This document shows positions 50,322 through 58,354 of a stretch of DNA of 64,000 nucleotides, piece by piece; the first letter of the stretch is position 1; the number at the start of each line of letters is the position of its first letter. Source of the DNA: CAVQGM01 sp963712065. GTDB lineage: Bacteria > Actinomycetota > Acidimicrobiia > Acidimicrobiales > Acidimicrobilacustridaceae. Under the pieces are notes generated by a model that had not been told where the DNA came from, searched no databases, and saw only the letters and a list, made by a program, of their open reading frames with translations. The stretch is taken from contig CAVQGM010000001.1 of assembly GCA_963712065.1 (NCBI GenBank), forward strand, positions 62,001 through 126,000. The letters are read 5' to 3'. The translations under genes were made by a program, and so were the position numbers.

Positions 50322-51296
50322 ATGGCGAAGAGCGACCTCGTGAAGCGCCTACCGGTGAACGGGCGGGCCGCGCTCCAACTGGCCCGACCGACGGCATCCA
50401 TGCTCGTTCGTCGGCTTCCGTTCCCGCTGTCGCCTCCCACCGCGCCGAACGGCCTGGAGCCCGAGCGGGCGCCGTCCAGGCTCGGAGCCGACTACGACAC
50501 CGACTGGGCCCGCTCCTACCCGGCTCGGGCGGCCCGGGTGCTGCTCGTCGAGGGCCTGGTGCGCCCGACCATGGAGGTGCTGGCCGCCCCCGAGGTGCAC
50601 GGCCTCGACCGCCTCGGCGGCCTCGACGGCCCCGTGGTGTTCGCCGCCAACCACCACAGCCACGTCGACACGCCGCTGCTGCTGTCGGTCATCCCCGAGC
50701 CGTGGCGCCACCACCTCTTCATCGGTGCCGCCGCCGACTACTTCTTCGGCAACCAGGTCACCAGCGCCCTGTCGGCCCTCGTGATCGGGGCCATCCCCAT
50801 CGAGCGCACCAAGGTCACCCGCAACAGCGCCGACCAGGCGGCCGAGCTCATCGGCGAGGGCTGGAGCATGTTGATCTTCCCCGAGGGTGGCCGCAGCCCC
50901 GACGGGTGGGGCCAGCCCTTCCGCGGGGGCGCCGCCTACCTGTCGCTGCGGTGCGAGGTGCCGGTGGTGCCCATCCACGTCGAGGGCACCGGCCGCATCC
51001 TGCGCAAGGGCCACCGGGTGCCCCGCCCGACGCCCACGAAGGTGACCTTCGGCAGCCCGCGGTGGCCTCAGGAGGACGAGGACTCCCGACGGTTCGCGGT
51101 GCGCATCGAGCGCTCCGTGGCCGAGCTGGCCGACGAGGCCGGCACCGACTGGTGGTCCGCTCGTCGGCGGGCCGCGCTCGGCACGACGCCACCCCTGCAG
51201 GGCCCCCCGAGCGGCGCCTGGCGTCGCACCTGGGCCCTCGGCGACCGCCGACCCGGCCGCCGCCGTCGCAAGGCCGGCTGGCCGGACCTCGGCTAG
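50322..51296 (+). CDS. 1-acyl-glycerol-3-phosphate acyltransferase-like protein (PlsC family)
   Basis: A 324-residue acyltransferase. The catalytic H-x4-D is in FAANHHSHVDTPLLLSV. Further blocks are VIGAIPIERTKVTRNSADQA, LIFPEGGRSPDGWGQPFRGG and VPVVPIHVEGTGRI, the classic four LPLAT motifs. The N-terminal 90 residues are family-atypical and the tail is basic (GRRRRKAGWP). It follows the LarA-like gene through an unusual TGATG...TGATG junction containing a 4-codon reading frame. As the operon's last gene it probably esterifies the product of the upstream enzymes. Confidence 0.9.
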   Translation: MAKSDLVKRLPVNGRAALQLARPTASMLVRRLPFPLSPPTAPNGLEPERAPSRLGADYDTDWARSYPARAARVLLVEGLVRPTMEVLAAPEVHGLDRLGGLDGPVVFAANHHSHVDTPLLLSVIPEPWRHHLFIGAAADYFFGNQVTSALSALVIGAIPIERTKVTRNSADQAAELIGEGWSMLIFPEGGRSPDGWGQPFRGGAAYLSLRCEVPVVPIHVEGTGRILRKGHRVPRPTPTKVTFGSPRWPQEDEDSRRFAVRIERSVAELADEAGTDWWSARRRAALGTTPPLQGPPSGAWRRTWALGDRRPGRRRRKAGWPDLG

Positions 51297-51323
51297 GACG
51301 GACCAGGGGTGGCGTGGCCGGGA

Positions 51324-51668
51324 TCAGCCGTCGTTGCCGCCCACGCCGGTCTCGGGCTCGGGCTCGATGCCCGACGACGTGGTGCTGCTCGATCCGGACA
51401 GGCACTCCTGCGTGATCTGGCTCAGCGCCGCCTGCTGCTCGGCGGTGAGCTCGTCCTGGTCCTCGAGGGCCTCGAGGTCGATCCTGCCCTCGACGCCGTC
51501 GGCGATGCAGGTGGCCTGATCGTTCGGGACCCCTCCCTCCTCCAGCGTGGAGATGAAGTCCTCGCGGTCGTAGCTCTCCGAGCTCGAGCACCCGGCCAGC
51601 AGCGCCACCACGGCCACCGCGCCGGCCACCGCGCCCGCCACCGGCAGTCCACCCCTGCGCATCCCCAC
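51324..51668 (-). CDS. Secreted lipoprotein, function unknown
   Basis: A 114-residue protein. The signal LPVAGAVAGAVAVVALLAGC ends in the lipobox LLAGC. The mature part is acidic and helical with a cysteine pair (QATCIADGVEGR...TQECLSG), the spacing seen in small DUF-type actinobacterial lipoproteins. A Ser/Thr/Glu tail follows. The GTG at 51668 is chosen because GGAGG stands six bases upstream; an in-frame ATG at 51662 is the alternative. Convergent with the lipid operon, divergent from gltB. Confidence 0.75.
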   Translation of the reverse strand: MGMRRGGLPVAGAVAGAVAVVALLAGCSSSESYDREDFISTLEEGGVPNDQATCIADGVEGRIDLEALEDQDELTAEQQAALSQITQECLSGSSSTTSSGIEPEPETGVGGNDG

Positions 51669-51743
51669 GCGGCACCTCCGAGCACCCGGTCGCCGGGACC
51701 CTAGCGCCCGACGAACCCCCGGGCCGGTGCATCCGGATGCCGG

Positions 51744-51900
51744 TAGAGTGACCGTGCCCACCGGGACCCACGGGCAACGGCGCCGCAGGTTCTTCCTCTT
51801 CGCGAGTGAGGCCTCCCAGTCAGCGAGGACTGCGGATCACGGGTCCCGGGCAACGCCCCGCCCACGGCGGCACCGCCGCCCCTCGCCAAGGACCGCTCGC
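51744..51900 (+). promoter_or_regulatory. Promoter and structured 5' leader of gltB
   Basis: A TAGAGT -10-like box at 51744-51749 is followed by about 145 nt that can fold as nested stems. A 9-bp closing stem pairs 51761-51769 with 51841-51849, a 6-bp stem 51783-51788 with 51830-51835 lies inside it, and that encloses two small hairpins with CCTC/GAGG stems. A further CGGCGG/CCGCCG hairpin (51865-51878) precedes the AAGGA Shine-Dalgarno. This is the shape of a cis-regulatory RNA. It does not match a riboswitch class I can name; an in-frame upstream GTG means a longer GltB N-terminus is not excluded. Confidence 0.5.
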
Positions 51901-54900
51901 ATGCGAGAGCTGGACGCCTGCGGCATCGGCTTCGTGGCCGATGCCCACGGTCGGTCGTCTCACGGCGTCGTCGCCGCCGGCCTCGGCGGCCTCGCCGGCG
52001 TACGCCACCGCGGCGCGGTCGCGTCCGACGAGCGCACCTCCGACGGCTGCGGCGTGCTCACCCCCATCCCGGCCGCCCTCTTCGGGGACGGCGTCGGCGT
52101 GGCCATGCTGTTCGTGCGGGGCGACGGCCTCACCGACGAGCTGCGGCGCGCCGTCGCCGCCGCCGCCGACGCCGAGCACCTCACGGTCGTCGACTGGCGG
52201 ACGCCACCCACCGACGACGACGTGCTCGGCGAGCTGGCCGAGTGGTCCCGCCCCTCGATCGTGGAGGTGCTGTTCCGGGATGGACGCCCCGGCACCGACG
52301 ACGACGACCGCGAGCGGGCCGCCTACCGCCTCCGTCGCCGCATCCAGGCCACCGCGCCCGACGTGTACGTGGTGTCGTGCTCCTTCCGCACGATCGTGCA
52401 CAAGGGCCTGGTGGCCGCCGACCACCTCGGCGATTTCTTCCTCGATCTGCGCGACGAGCGGTTCGACGCCCCGTTCCTGATCTTCCATCAGCGGTTCTCC
52501 ACCAACACGCTGCCCACGTGGGAGCGGTGCCAGCCGTTCCGCACGCTCTGCCACAACGGCGAGATCAACACCCTCCAGGGCAACGAGCACCGCATGCGCG
52601 CCCGCGGCGACCTGGGCACCGAGCGGGCCGGCCTCGGCCCGGAGGAGCTGTTCCGCCCGCTGCTCGACGCCGCCGGCTCCGACTCGAGCAAGCTCGACGA
52701 GGCCGCCGAGCTGCTCGTGCGGGGTGGCCGCCACGTGTGCCACGCGATGGCCATGCTCGTGCCGGAGGCCTGGGAGGAGACCCGCGACCTCGACCCGGAG
52801 GTGCGGGGGTTCTACGAGTACCACTCCGCGCTGATGGAGCCCTGGGACGGACCGGCCGGGCTCGTGTTCACCGACGGCATCGGCGTGGGCGCGCTGCTCG
52901 ACCGCAACGGCCTCCGGCCGCTGCGGTACGCGATCGGTGAGGACGGCCTCGTCGTGTGCGCGTCGGAGATGGGCGCCGTCGACCTCGCCGGGCACGGGCT
53001 GGTCGAGCGGGGGCGCCTCGGGCCCGGCCACATGCTCTTCGTCACCCCGGAGCACGGCCTGGTCCGCAACCACGCACTCAAGGAGCGCCTCGGCGACCAC
53101 GCCCCCTACGCCCGGTGGGCCGGCGAGGGCTTCTACCACTTCCCCACCGGCGAGCCCGTGGAGCAGCCGCCCGACGACCTCGAGCGGCGCCAGGCGGTCC
53201 ATGGCTACACGAAGGAGGAGCTGGCGATGGTGCTCAAGCCCATGGCCAGCGAGGGCTACGAACCGACCTTCTCGATGGGGGACGACTCGCCGCTGGCCCC
53301 GCTCGCCGGGCGGCCCCGGCCCGTGCACCACTTCCTGAAGCAGCGGTTCGCCCAGGTCACCAACCCGCCCATCGACCCGCTGCGGGAACGGCTGGTCATG
53401 AGCCTGCGCACCCTCCTCGGCCCTCGGGCGCCCCTGCTCGGCGAGGAGGCCGACGCCGCCCGACTGCTCGCCCTCGACTCGTTCTTCGTCTACCCGTCGG
53501 CGCTCGACGCCCTCCGACGTCGTGACCTCAACCCGTTCACCACGGTCACGCTCGACGCGACGTTCCCCGTGGCCGACGGGCCCGACGGGCTCGAGGCGGC
53601 CGTGCGGTCGCTCGCCGACCGGGCGGCCGAAGCCGTCGCGATCGGCGCCGGCGTGCTCCTCGTCGACGACGAGGCCGTCGACGAGGCGCGCGCACCCATC
53701 CCGTCGTTGCTCGCCGTCGGCGCCGTGCACCGCCGGCTCACCGACGACGGCCGCCGTACCGGGACCAGCATCGTCGCCTCGACCGACGAGGCGCGCGACG
53801 TGCACCACGTCGCCGCCCTTCTCGGCTACGGGGCCGAGGCCGTGTGCCCTCGCCTCGCGCTGCAGACCGTCGCCGCCGAGGCCGACGACGACGAGGCCGG
53901 TGAAGTGGTGAGCGCCGAGGCCCAGGACCGGTTCCGGGCGGCGATCGAGGCCGGTGTCCGCAAGGTCCTCTCGAAGATGGGCATCAGCACCATCGAGTCC
54001 TACCGGGGCGCCCAGACCTTCGAGATCGTCGGCCTCGGGCCGGAGGTGGTGGACGTCAGCTTCCACGGCACGCCGTCGGTCGTGGGCGGGCTCGGTTGGC
54101 GGGCCCTCGGCGAGGACGTGCTCGCCCGACACGCGTCCGCCTTCCCCGAGGGCGGCCGGATCGACCTGGCCTCGCCGGGCTACTTCCGGGTGCGCAAGGG
54201 CGGCGAGGAGCACGGCCTCGACAAGGAGGTCGTGCAGGCCCTGAACGACCTCACCCTCGTGCAGGAGACGCCGCCCCTCGTCGACCGCGACCCGGCGGTG
54301 CAGGACATGGCCGCCGCGCACCTCCTGCAACGGGCCATCGCCGGGGAGTCGTTCGACCAGTACGAGACCTTCGCCCGCCTCGTCGACGAGCGGGCCCCGA
54401 TGGAGCTCCACGACCTGCTCGAGCTGGTGCCCGCCGGCGAGCCCGTACCGCTCGACGAGGTCGAGCCGACCGCGAGCATCGCGACCCGGTTCAGCACCGG
54501 CGCCATGTCCCACGGGGCGCTCTCGAAGGAGGCGCACGAGACCCTCGCCCAGGCCATGAACCTGATCGGCGGCCTGTCGAACTGCGGTGAGGGTGGCGAG
54601 GACCCCGCCCGCTACCGCACTCGCGGCCTCGGCCGCGACGACACGAACAGCCGCATCAAGCAGGTGGCCTCGGGCCGATTCGGCGTCACCCCCGAGTACC
54701 TCGCCTTCGCCGACGAGATCCAGATCAAGATGGCCCAGGGCTCCAAGCCGGGTGAGGGTGGCCAGCTCCCCGGCCACAAGGTGTCACGGGAGATCGCCCG
54801 GCTCCGCCACACCCAGCCCGGGGTCGGGCTCATCTCCCCGCCGCCGCACCACGACATCTACTCCATCGAGGACCTGGCCCAGCTCGTCTACGACCTCAAG

Positions 54901-56385
54901 CAGGTCAACGCCGCCCAGGTGTCGGTGAAGCTCGTGGCCGAGGACGGCGTCGGCACCATCGCCGCGGGTGTGGTGAAGGCGCTCGCCGACGTGGTGCACG
55001 TGAGCGGCCACAACGGCGGCACCGGAGCCAGCCCGCTGTCGTCGATCAAGCACGCCGGCCTGCCGTGGGAGCTCGGCCTGGCCGACACCCAGCAGAGCCT
55101 CGTCGACAACGGGCTGCGCGGCCGGGTGCGGGTGCGGGTCGACGGCGGCTTCAAGACCGGCCGGCAGGTGGTGCTGGCCGCCGCCCTCGGCGCCGACGAG
55201 TACTCCTTCGGCACCGCCGCGATGATCGCCGAGGGCTGCATCATGCTGCGCGCCTGCCACCGCGACACGTGCAAGCCGGGCGTGGCGACCCAGCGGCCGC
55301 ACCTGCGGGCCAACTTCAGCGGCACGCCCGAGGGCGTCGCCGCCTACTTCATGTTCGTGGCCGAGGACGTGCGCCGCACCCTCGCCCGACTCGGGCTGCG
55401 CTCGCTCGGCGAGCTGATCGGTCGGGTCGAGCTGGTGCGGCAGCGCCCGACCGGCGATCCGCGGGCCGACGCCTTCGACCTGGCGCCGCTGCTCGTCGCG
55501 CCGAACGACCCCGAGGCCGACCGCCGGTACGTGGAGCGCGTGCCGCTGCAGGATCCCCGGTCCGAGCTCGGCGACCGCCTGCTGGCCGACGCCTTCCGCG
55601 CGGTGTGGGACGGCGACGAGATCGACCTCGCCTATCGCATCGGCAACGCCGACCGCGCCGTCGGCGCCGCGCTCGCCGGCGCCATCGCCCTGGAGTACGG
55701 CTCGCTACCACCCCGCGGCACGGCGCGGGTCCGCTTCGAGGGGTCGGCCGGGCAGAGCTTCGGCGCCTTCCTCACCGACGGCATCGAGCTCACGCTGGTC
55801 GGCGAGGCGAACGACTACGTCGGCAAGGGCATGGGCGGCGGCCGCATCGTGATCCGCCCGCCCGACGACGATGCCCTTCAGCACCGGCCGCACCCGACGG
55901 GTTCGTCGACGGTGTTGGCCGGCAACACCTGCCTCTACGGCGCGACTGGGGGCGAGCTGTTCGTGGCCGGGGCCGTCGGCGAGCGGTTCGCGGTGCGCAA
56001 CAGCGGCGCCCTCGCCATCGTCGACGCCGTCGGCGACCACTGCTGCGAGTACATGACCGGCGGCACCGTCGTGGTGCTTGGCCGGGTCGGGTACAACCTC
56101 GGCGCCGGCATGACCGGCGGCCAGGCGTTCGTGTGGGACCCGCTGCCGGAGCGGGTGATGACGAGGGTCAACGACGATCTGGTCGAGGTGCTGCGCCCCG
56201 ACCACGAGGCCCTCGGCGAGCTGCGGTGGCTGGTCGAGCGTCACGTCGAGCTGACCGGGTCACGCCGCGGGGCCGACCTGCTGTCCGACTGGGACGAGAC
56301 CGCCGAGCACCTGTGGCACATCCTGCCGAGGGACCGGGTCGACCGCATCTCGACGAGCGCCGCCCGCCGGGTCACCGCCGCCTGA
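51901..56385 (+). CDS. gltB: Glutamate synthase large subunit
   Basis: A 1494-residue GOGAT alpha subunit producing two glutamates from glutamine and 2-oxoglutarate. The glutaminase nucleophile follows a short propeptide (RELDACGIGFVAD, Cys7). The FMN/2-oxoglutarate barrel has SNCGEGGEDPARYRT, QGSKPGEGGQLPGHKV, SPPPHHDIYSIEDLAQL and VHVSGHNGGTGASPLSS. The 3Fe-4S cysteines are C-x5-C-x4-C (CIMLRACHRDTCKPGV). The C-terminal beta-helix has NDYVGKGMGGGRIVIRPPDD. The ATG at 51901 has AAGGA eight bases upstream. No gltD lies downstream in this window, so the small subunit must be elsewhere. Confidence 0.95.
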   Translation: MRELDACGIGFVADAHGRSSHGVVAAGLGGLAGVRHRGAVASDERTSDGCGVLTPIPAALFGDGVGVAMLFVRGDGLTDELRRAVAAAADAEHLTVVDWRTPPTDDDVLGELAEWSRPSIVEVLFRDGRPGTDDDDRERAAYRLRRRIQATAPDVYVVSCSFRTIVHKGLVAADHLGDFFLDLRDERFDAPFLIFHQRFSTNTLPTWERCQPFRTLCHNGEINTLQGNEHRMRARGDLGTERAGLGPEELFRPLLDAAGSDSSKLDEAAELLVRGGRHVCHAMAMLVPEAWEETRDLDPEVRGFYEYHSALMEPWDGPAGLVFTDGIGVGALLDRNGLRPLRYAIGEDGLVVCASEMGAVDLAGHGLVERGRLGPGHMLFVTPEHGLVRNHALKERLGDHAPYARWAGEGFYHFPTGEPVEQPPDDLERRQAVHGYTKEELAMVLKPMASEGYEPTFSMGDDSPLAPLAGRPRPVHHFLKQRFAQVTNPPIDPLRERLVMSLRTLLGPRAPLLGEEADAARLLALDSFFVYPSALDALRRRDLNPFTTVTLDATFPVADGPDGLEAAVRSLADRAAEAVAIGAGVLLVDDEAVDEARAPIPSLLAVGAVHRRLTDDGRRTGTSIVASTDEARDVHHVAALLGYGAEAVCPRLALQTVAAEADDDEAGEVVSAEAQDRFRAAIEAGVRKVLSKMGISTIESYRGAQTFEIVGLGPEVVDVSFHGTPSVVGGLGWRALGEDVLARHASAFPEGGRIDLASPGYFRVRKGGEEHGLDKEVVQALNDLTLVQETPPLVDRDPAVQDMAAAHLLQRAIAGESFDQYETFARLVDERAPMELHDLLELVPAGEPVPLDEVEPTASIATRFSTGAMSHGALSKEAHETLAQAMNLIGGLSNCGEGGEDPARYRTRGLGRDDTNSRIKQVASGRFGVTPEYLAFADEIQIKMAQGSKPGEGGQLPGHKVSREIARLRHTQPGVGLISPPPHHDIYSIEDLAQLVYDLKQVNAAQVSVKLVAEDGVGTIAAGVVKALADVVHVSGHNGGTGASPLSSIKHAGLPWELGLADTQQSLVDNGLRGRVRVRVDGGFKTGRQVVLAAALGADEYSFGTAAMIAEGCIMLRACHRDTCKPGVATQRPHLRANFSGTPEGVAAYFMFVAEDVRRTLARLGLRSLGELIGRVELVRQRPTGDPRADAFDLAPLLVAPNDPEADRRYVERVPLQDPRSELGDRLLADAFRAVWDGDEIDLAYRIGNADRAVGAALAGAIALEYGSLPPRGTARVRFEGSAGQSFGAFLTDGIELTLVGEANDYVGKGMGGGRIVIRPPDDDALQHRPHPTGSSTVLAGNTCLYGATGGELFVAGAVGERFAVRNSGALAIVDAVGDHCCEYMTGGTVVVLGRVGYNLGAGMTGGQAFVWDPLPERVMTRVNDDLVEVLRPDHEALGELRWLVERHVELTGSRRGADLLSDWDETAEHLWHILPRDRVDRISTSAARRVTAA

Positions 56386-56459
56386 TCCATCTCGCCTCGG
56401 GCGCCGCACGACGACGGACCGGACCGGCCCCCTCGGCACCACCGCTACCATCCGCGGCG

Positions 56460-56969
56460 ATGGAGATCACCGCCGCGGGCGTGGGCACCGTCGCCGCCGT
56501 CGTCCTCGCCCTCTCGTTCCTCGTGGCCGGAGTGCTCAAGCTGACGATGCCCGAGGCGACCCGTGACGCGTTCCGAGCCCTCGGCGTGCCCGACGCCGAC
56601 ACCGCCGCCCGGGTCGTCCCCCTCGTCGAGATCGCCCTCGGTGTGGTGCTCGTGGTCGTGCCCCGCATCGGCGGCGTCGCCTCCCTCGTCACGCTGGCGG
56701 TGTTCACCGCGTTCCTCGGTGAGCGGTTGCGCAAGGGCGTCAGCGCACCGTGCAACTGCTTCGGCGCCCGCTCCTCCCGGCCGCTGTCGCAGCGCGAGAT
56801 CGTGCGCAACGTCAGCTTCCTCCTGCTGGCCCTCCTCGCCCTGCTCACCCCCCGGCCGGTCGTGCCGACCGTGGTCGACGTCGTGGTCGTGGCCGCCGTG
56901 GTCGGCGCGTGCGCGGTCGGACGCCGGCTCGCGCTGAGGGCGCTCGTCCCCGAGGCCTCGCGCTCGTGA
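56460..56969 (+). CDS. MauE/DoxX-like membrane protein
   Basis: A 169-residue protein with about four membrane helices: VGTVAAVVLALSFLVAGVLK, ARVVPLVEIALGVVLVVVPR, ASLVTLAVFTAFLGERL, and the C-terminal VPTVVDVVVVAAVVGACAVG. The loop APCNCFG with a C-x-C is the hallmark of MauE-type proteins, thought to handle thiol/disulfide chemistry or to anchor redox partners. A TACCAT box ends eight bases before the ATG and no Shine-Dalgarno is visible. It overlaps the next gene as GTGA. Confidence 0.82.
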   Translation: MEITAAGVGTVAAVVLALSFLVAGVLKLTMPEATRDAFRALGVPDADTAARVVPLVEIALGVVLVVVPRIGGVASLVTLAVFTAFLGERLRKGVSAPCNCFGARSSRPLSQREIVRNVSFLLLALLALLTPRPVVPTVVDVVVVAAVVGACAVGRRLALRALVPEASRS

Positions 56970-57427
56970 CCGACCCCTGGGGCAACCCGCTCCCCGAGCC
57001 CGACCACCCCGCGCCGCCACCCCCCGCCGGGCCGGGTGCCTGGTGGCCGGGCGGGCCTCAGGGACCGGGCCCCGGCGCCGCCGCCCCGCCCGCCAGCCAG
57101 TACGGCTGGGTCCCCCCGGCCCGCGTCGAGGGGATGGCGAACGGCGCCCTCGTCGCCGGGATCCTCAGCCTCCTGTGCGGCCTGCTCGGTGTGGGGTCGA
57201 TCCTCGTCGGGCCGATCGCGGTGATGCTCGGCGTGTTCGCCCGACGACGCATCAACGACTCGGGTGGCGCGCTCACCGGGATGAACCGGGCCGTGGCGGG
57301 CATCGTCCTCGGCATCGTGGGCTTCGTGATCTCGGCCATCTGGCTGGCCGTGGTCGCCGCCAACCCCGACCTGGTGCAGGACCTCATCGACAACCTCGGC
57401 ACCACGACGACCACCACCGGCGGCTGA
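56966..57427 (+). CDS. DUF4190-type small membrane protein with Pro-rich N-terminus
   Basis: A 153-residue protein. About 60 residues are rich in Pro, Gly and Trp (PWGNPLPEPDHPAPPPP and onward). Two membrane helices flank a short cytoplasmic turn: MANGALVAGILSLLCGLLGV...VGPIAVMLGVFARRRI and MNRAVAGIVLGIVGFVISAI. This is the DUF4190 pattern. The protein ends in a Thr run. The GTG overlaps the MauE-like stop by 4 bp, so the two are co-translated. Function unknown. Confidence 0.8.
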   Translation: MTDPWGNPLPEPDHPAPPPPAGPGAWWPGGPQGPGPGAAAPPASQYGWVPPARVEGMANGALVAGILSLLCGLLGVGSILVGPIAVMLGVFARRRINDSGGALTGMNRAVAGIVLGIVGFVISAIWLAVVAANPDLVQDLIDNLGTTTTTTGG

Positions 57428-57443
57428 TCGCCGTCACCCCCCC

Positions 57444-57494
57444 GAACCGGTTGCGAGAACCACCACCGGCACACCCCCGACCCGCAACCAGTTC
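57444..57494. terminator. Hairpin terminator after the DUF4190 gene
   Basis: Twelve-nt arms at 57444-57455 and 57483-57494 pair with one mismatch. The left arm GAACCGGTTGCG is identical to the start of the terminator at 41771. It lies between convergent stop codons (57427 and 57519). Confidence 0.62.
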
Positions 57495-57518
57495 GAGGAG
57501 CCGGGGCGAGGGGTGGCG

Positions 57519-58251
57519 CTACTCGACGAGGCGGAGGCCGCTCGGGGCGATGGATGCCTCGACGTGCGGCAGATCCACGACGAACTCCGTCAGGTGGGCC
57601 GGGAAGACGTGCTCGCTCACCAGGACCGGGGCGCCCTCGGCCGAGCGGGTGACCCGCTCGCACCGCAGCACCGCGCGACCCGGGCGGCACGGCCAGCAGC
57701 TCGGCTTCGCTCCGCTCGGCCACCGCCGCACCGATCGTCTGGGTCGCCCCGCCGAGCGGCACCCCCATCAACTCGTAGAAGGGCGACCGTTCCACGTCGG
57801 CCCGCGAGAGCTCGGCGCCGTACTCCTCGGGGCACCACACGGTGACGAGGGCGAACGGCTCGCCGTCGGCCAGGTTGAGCCGGCGCACCCGCAGCACGGT
57901 GTCGGCGTGCAGCACGCGCTTGACCCGCGCCGGCGCTCGGGTGAAGCGGAAATCGAGCACCCGGCGCTCGGAGCGCACGCCCTCGGAGGCGAGCTGGCTC
58001 TCGATGGTGCCGAGCCGGCCGAGCGACTGGCGGACCGGATCGGTGGCGACGAACCAGCCGAAGCCCTGCCGGGAGTCGACGAGTCCTTCGTCGCGCAAGG
58101 TCTCCAGGGCCCGGCGGACGGTGACCCGGCTGGCGCCGAACTCGGCCGAGAGCTCGGACTCGCTCGGCAGCAGCCGGCCGCCGGCGAGGGCGCCGTCCTC
58201 GATGCGTCGGCGCAGCTCGTCGGCGATGGATTGGTAGCGGGTCTGGCGCAC
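57519..58251 (-). CDS. GntR family transcriptional regulator with UTRA domain (HutC type), frameshifted
   Basis: About 243 residues after correction. The winged-HTH reads YQSIADELRRRIEDGALAGG, LLPSESELSAEFGASRVTVR and RALETLRDEGLVDSRQGFGW. The UTRA ligand domain follows (VLRVRRLNLADGEPFALVTV, SPFYELMGVPLGGATQTIGA). Removing one base at 57678 joins LLAVPPG to RAVLRCERVTRSAEGAPVLV and the stop at 57519. HutC-type regulators sense small sugars or amino-acid derivatives. It is divergent from aconitase, whose gene it might control. The GTG lies four bases from a TATCGT box. Confidence 0.85.
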
Positions 58252-58266
58252 TTGTACGATACTTGT
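58250..58266. promoter_or_regulatory. Candidate GntR autoregulatory site
   Basis: ACTTGT occurs twice as a direct repeat, 11 bp start to start, spanning the gntR start codon and its TATCGT -10 box (58256-58261, minus). Spacing of one helical turn suits a dimeric repressor. Confidence 0.4.
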
Positions 58267-58354
58267 CTACATTCATGATCGAGGCAACCGGTTCGGGCCC
58301 GTCCCAGGGCTGGGGCCGATCGACCGACACCGCGCCGAGCACGAGGGGGAACCC

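Noticed and set aside
51820..54777. Minus-strand open frame of about 985 codons opposite gltB
   Set aside because: GltB motifs are complete on the plus strand; the antisense frame shows no family resemblance.
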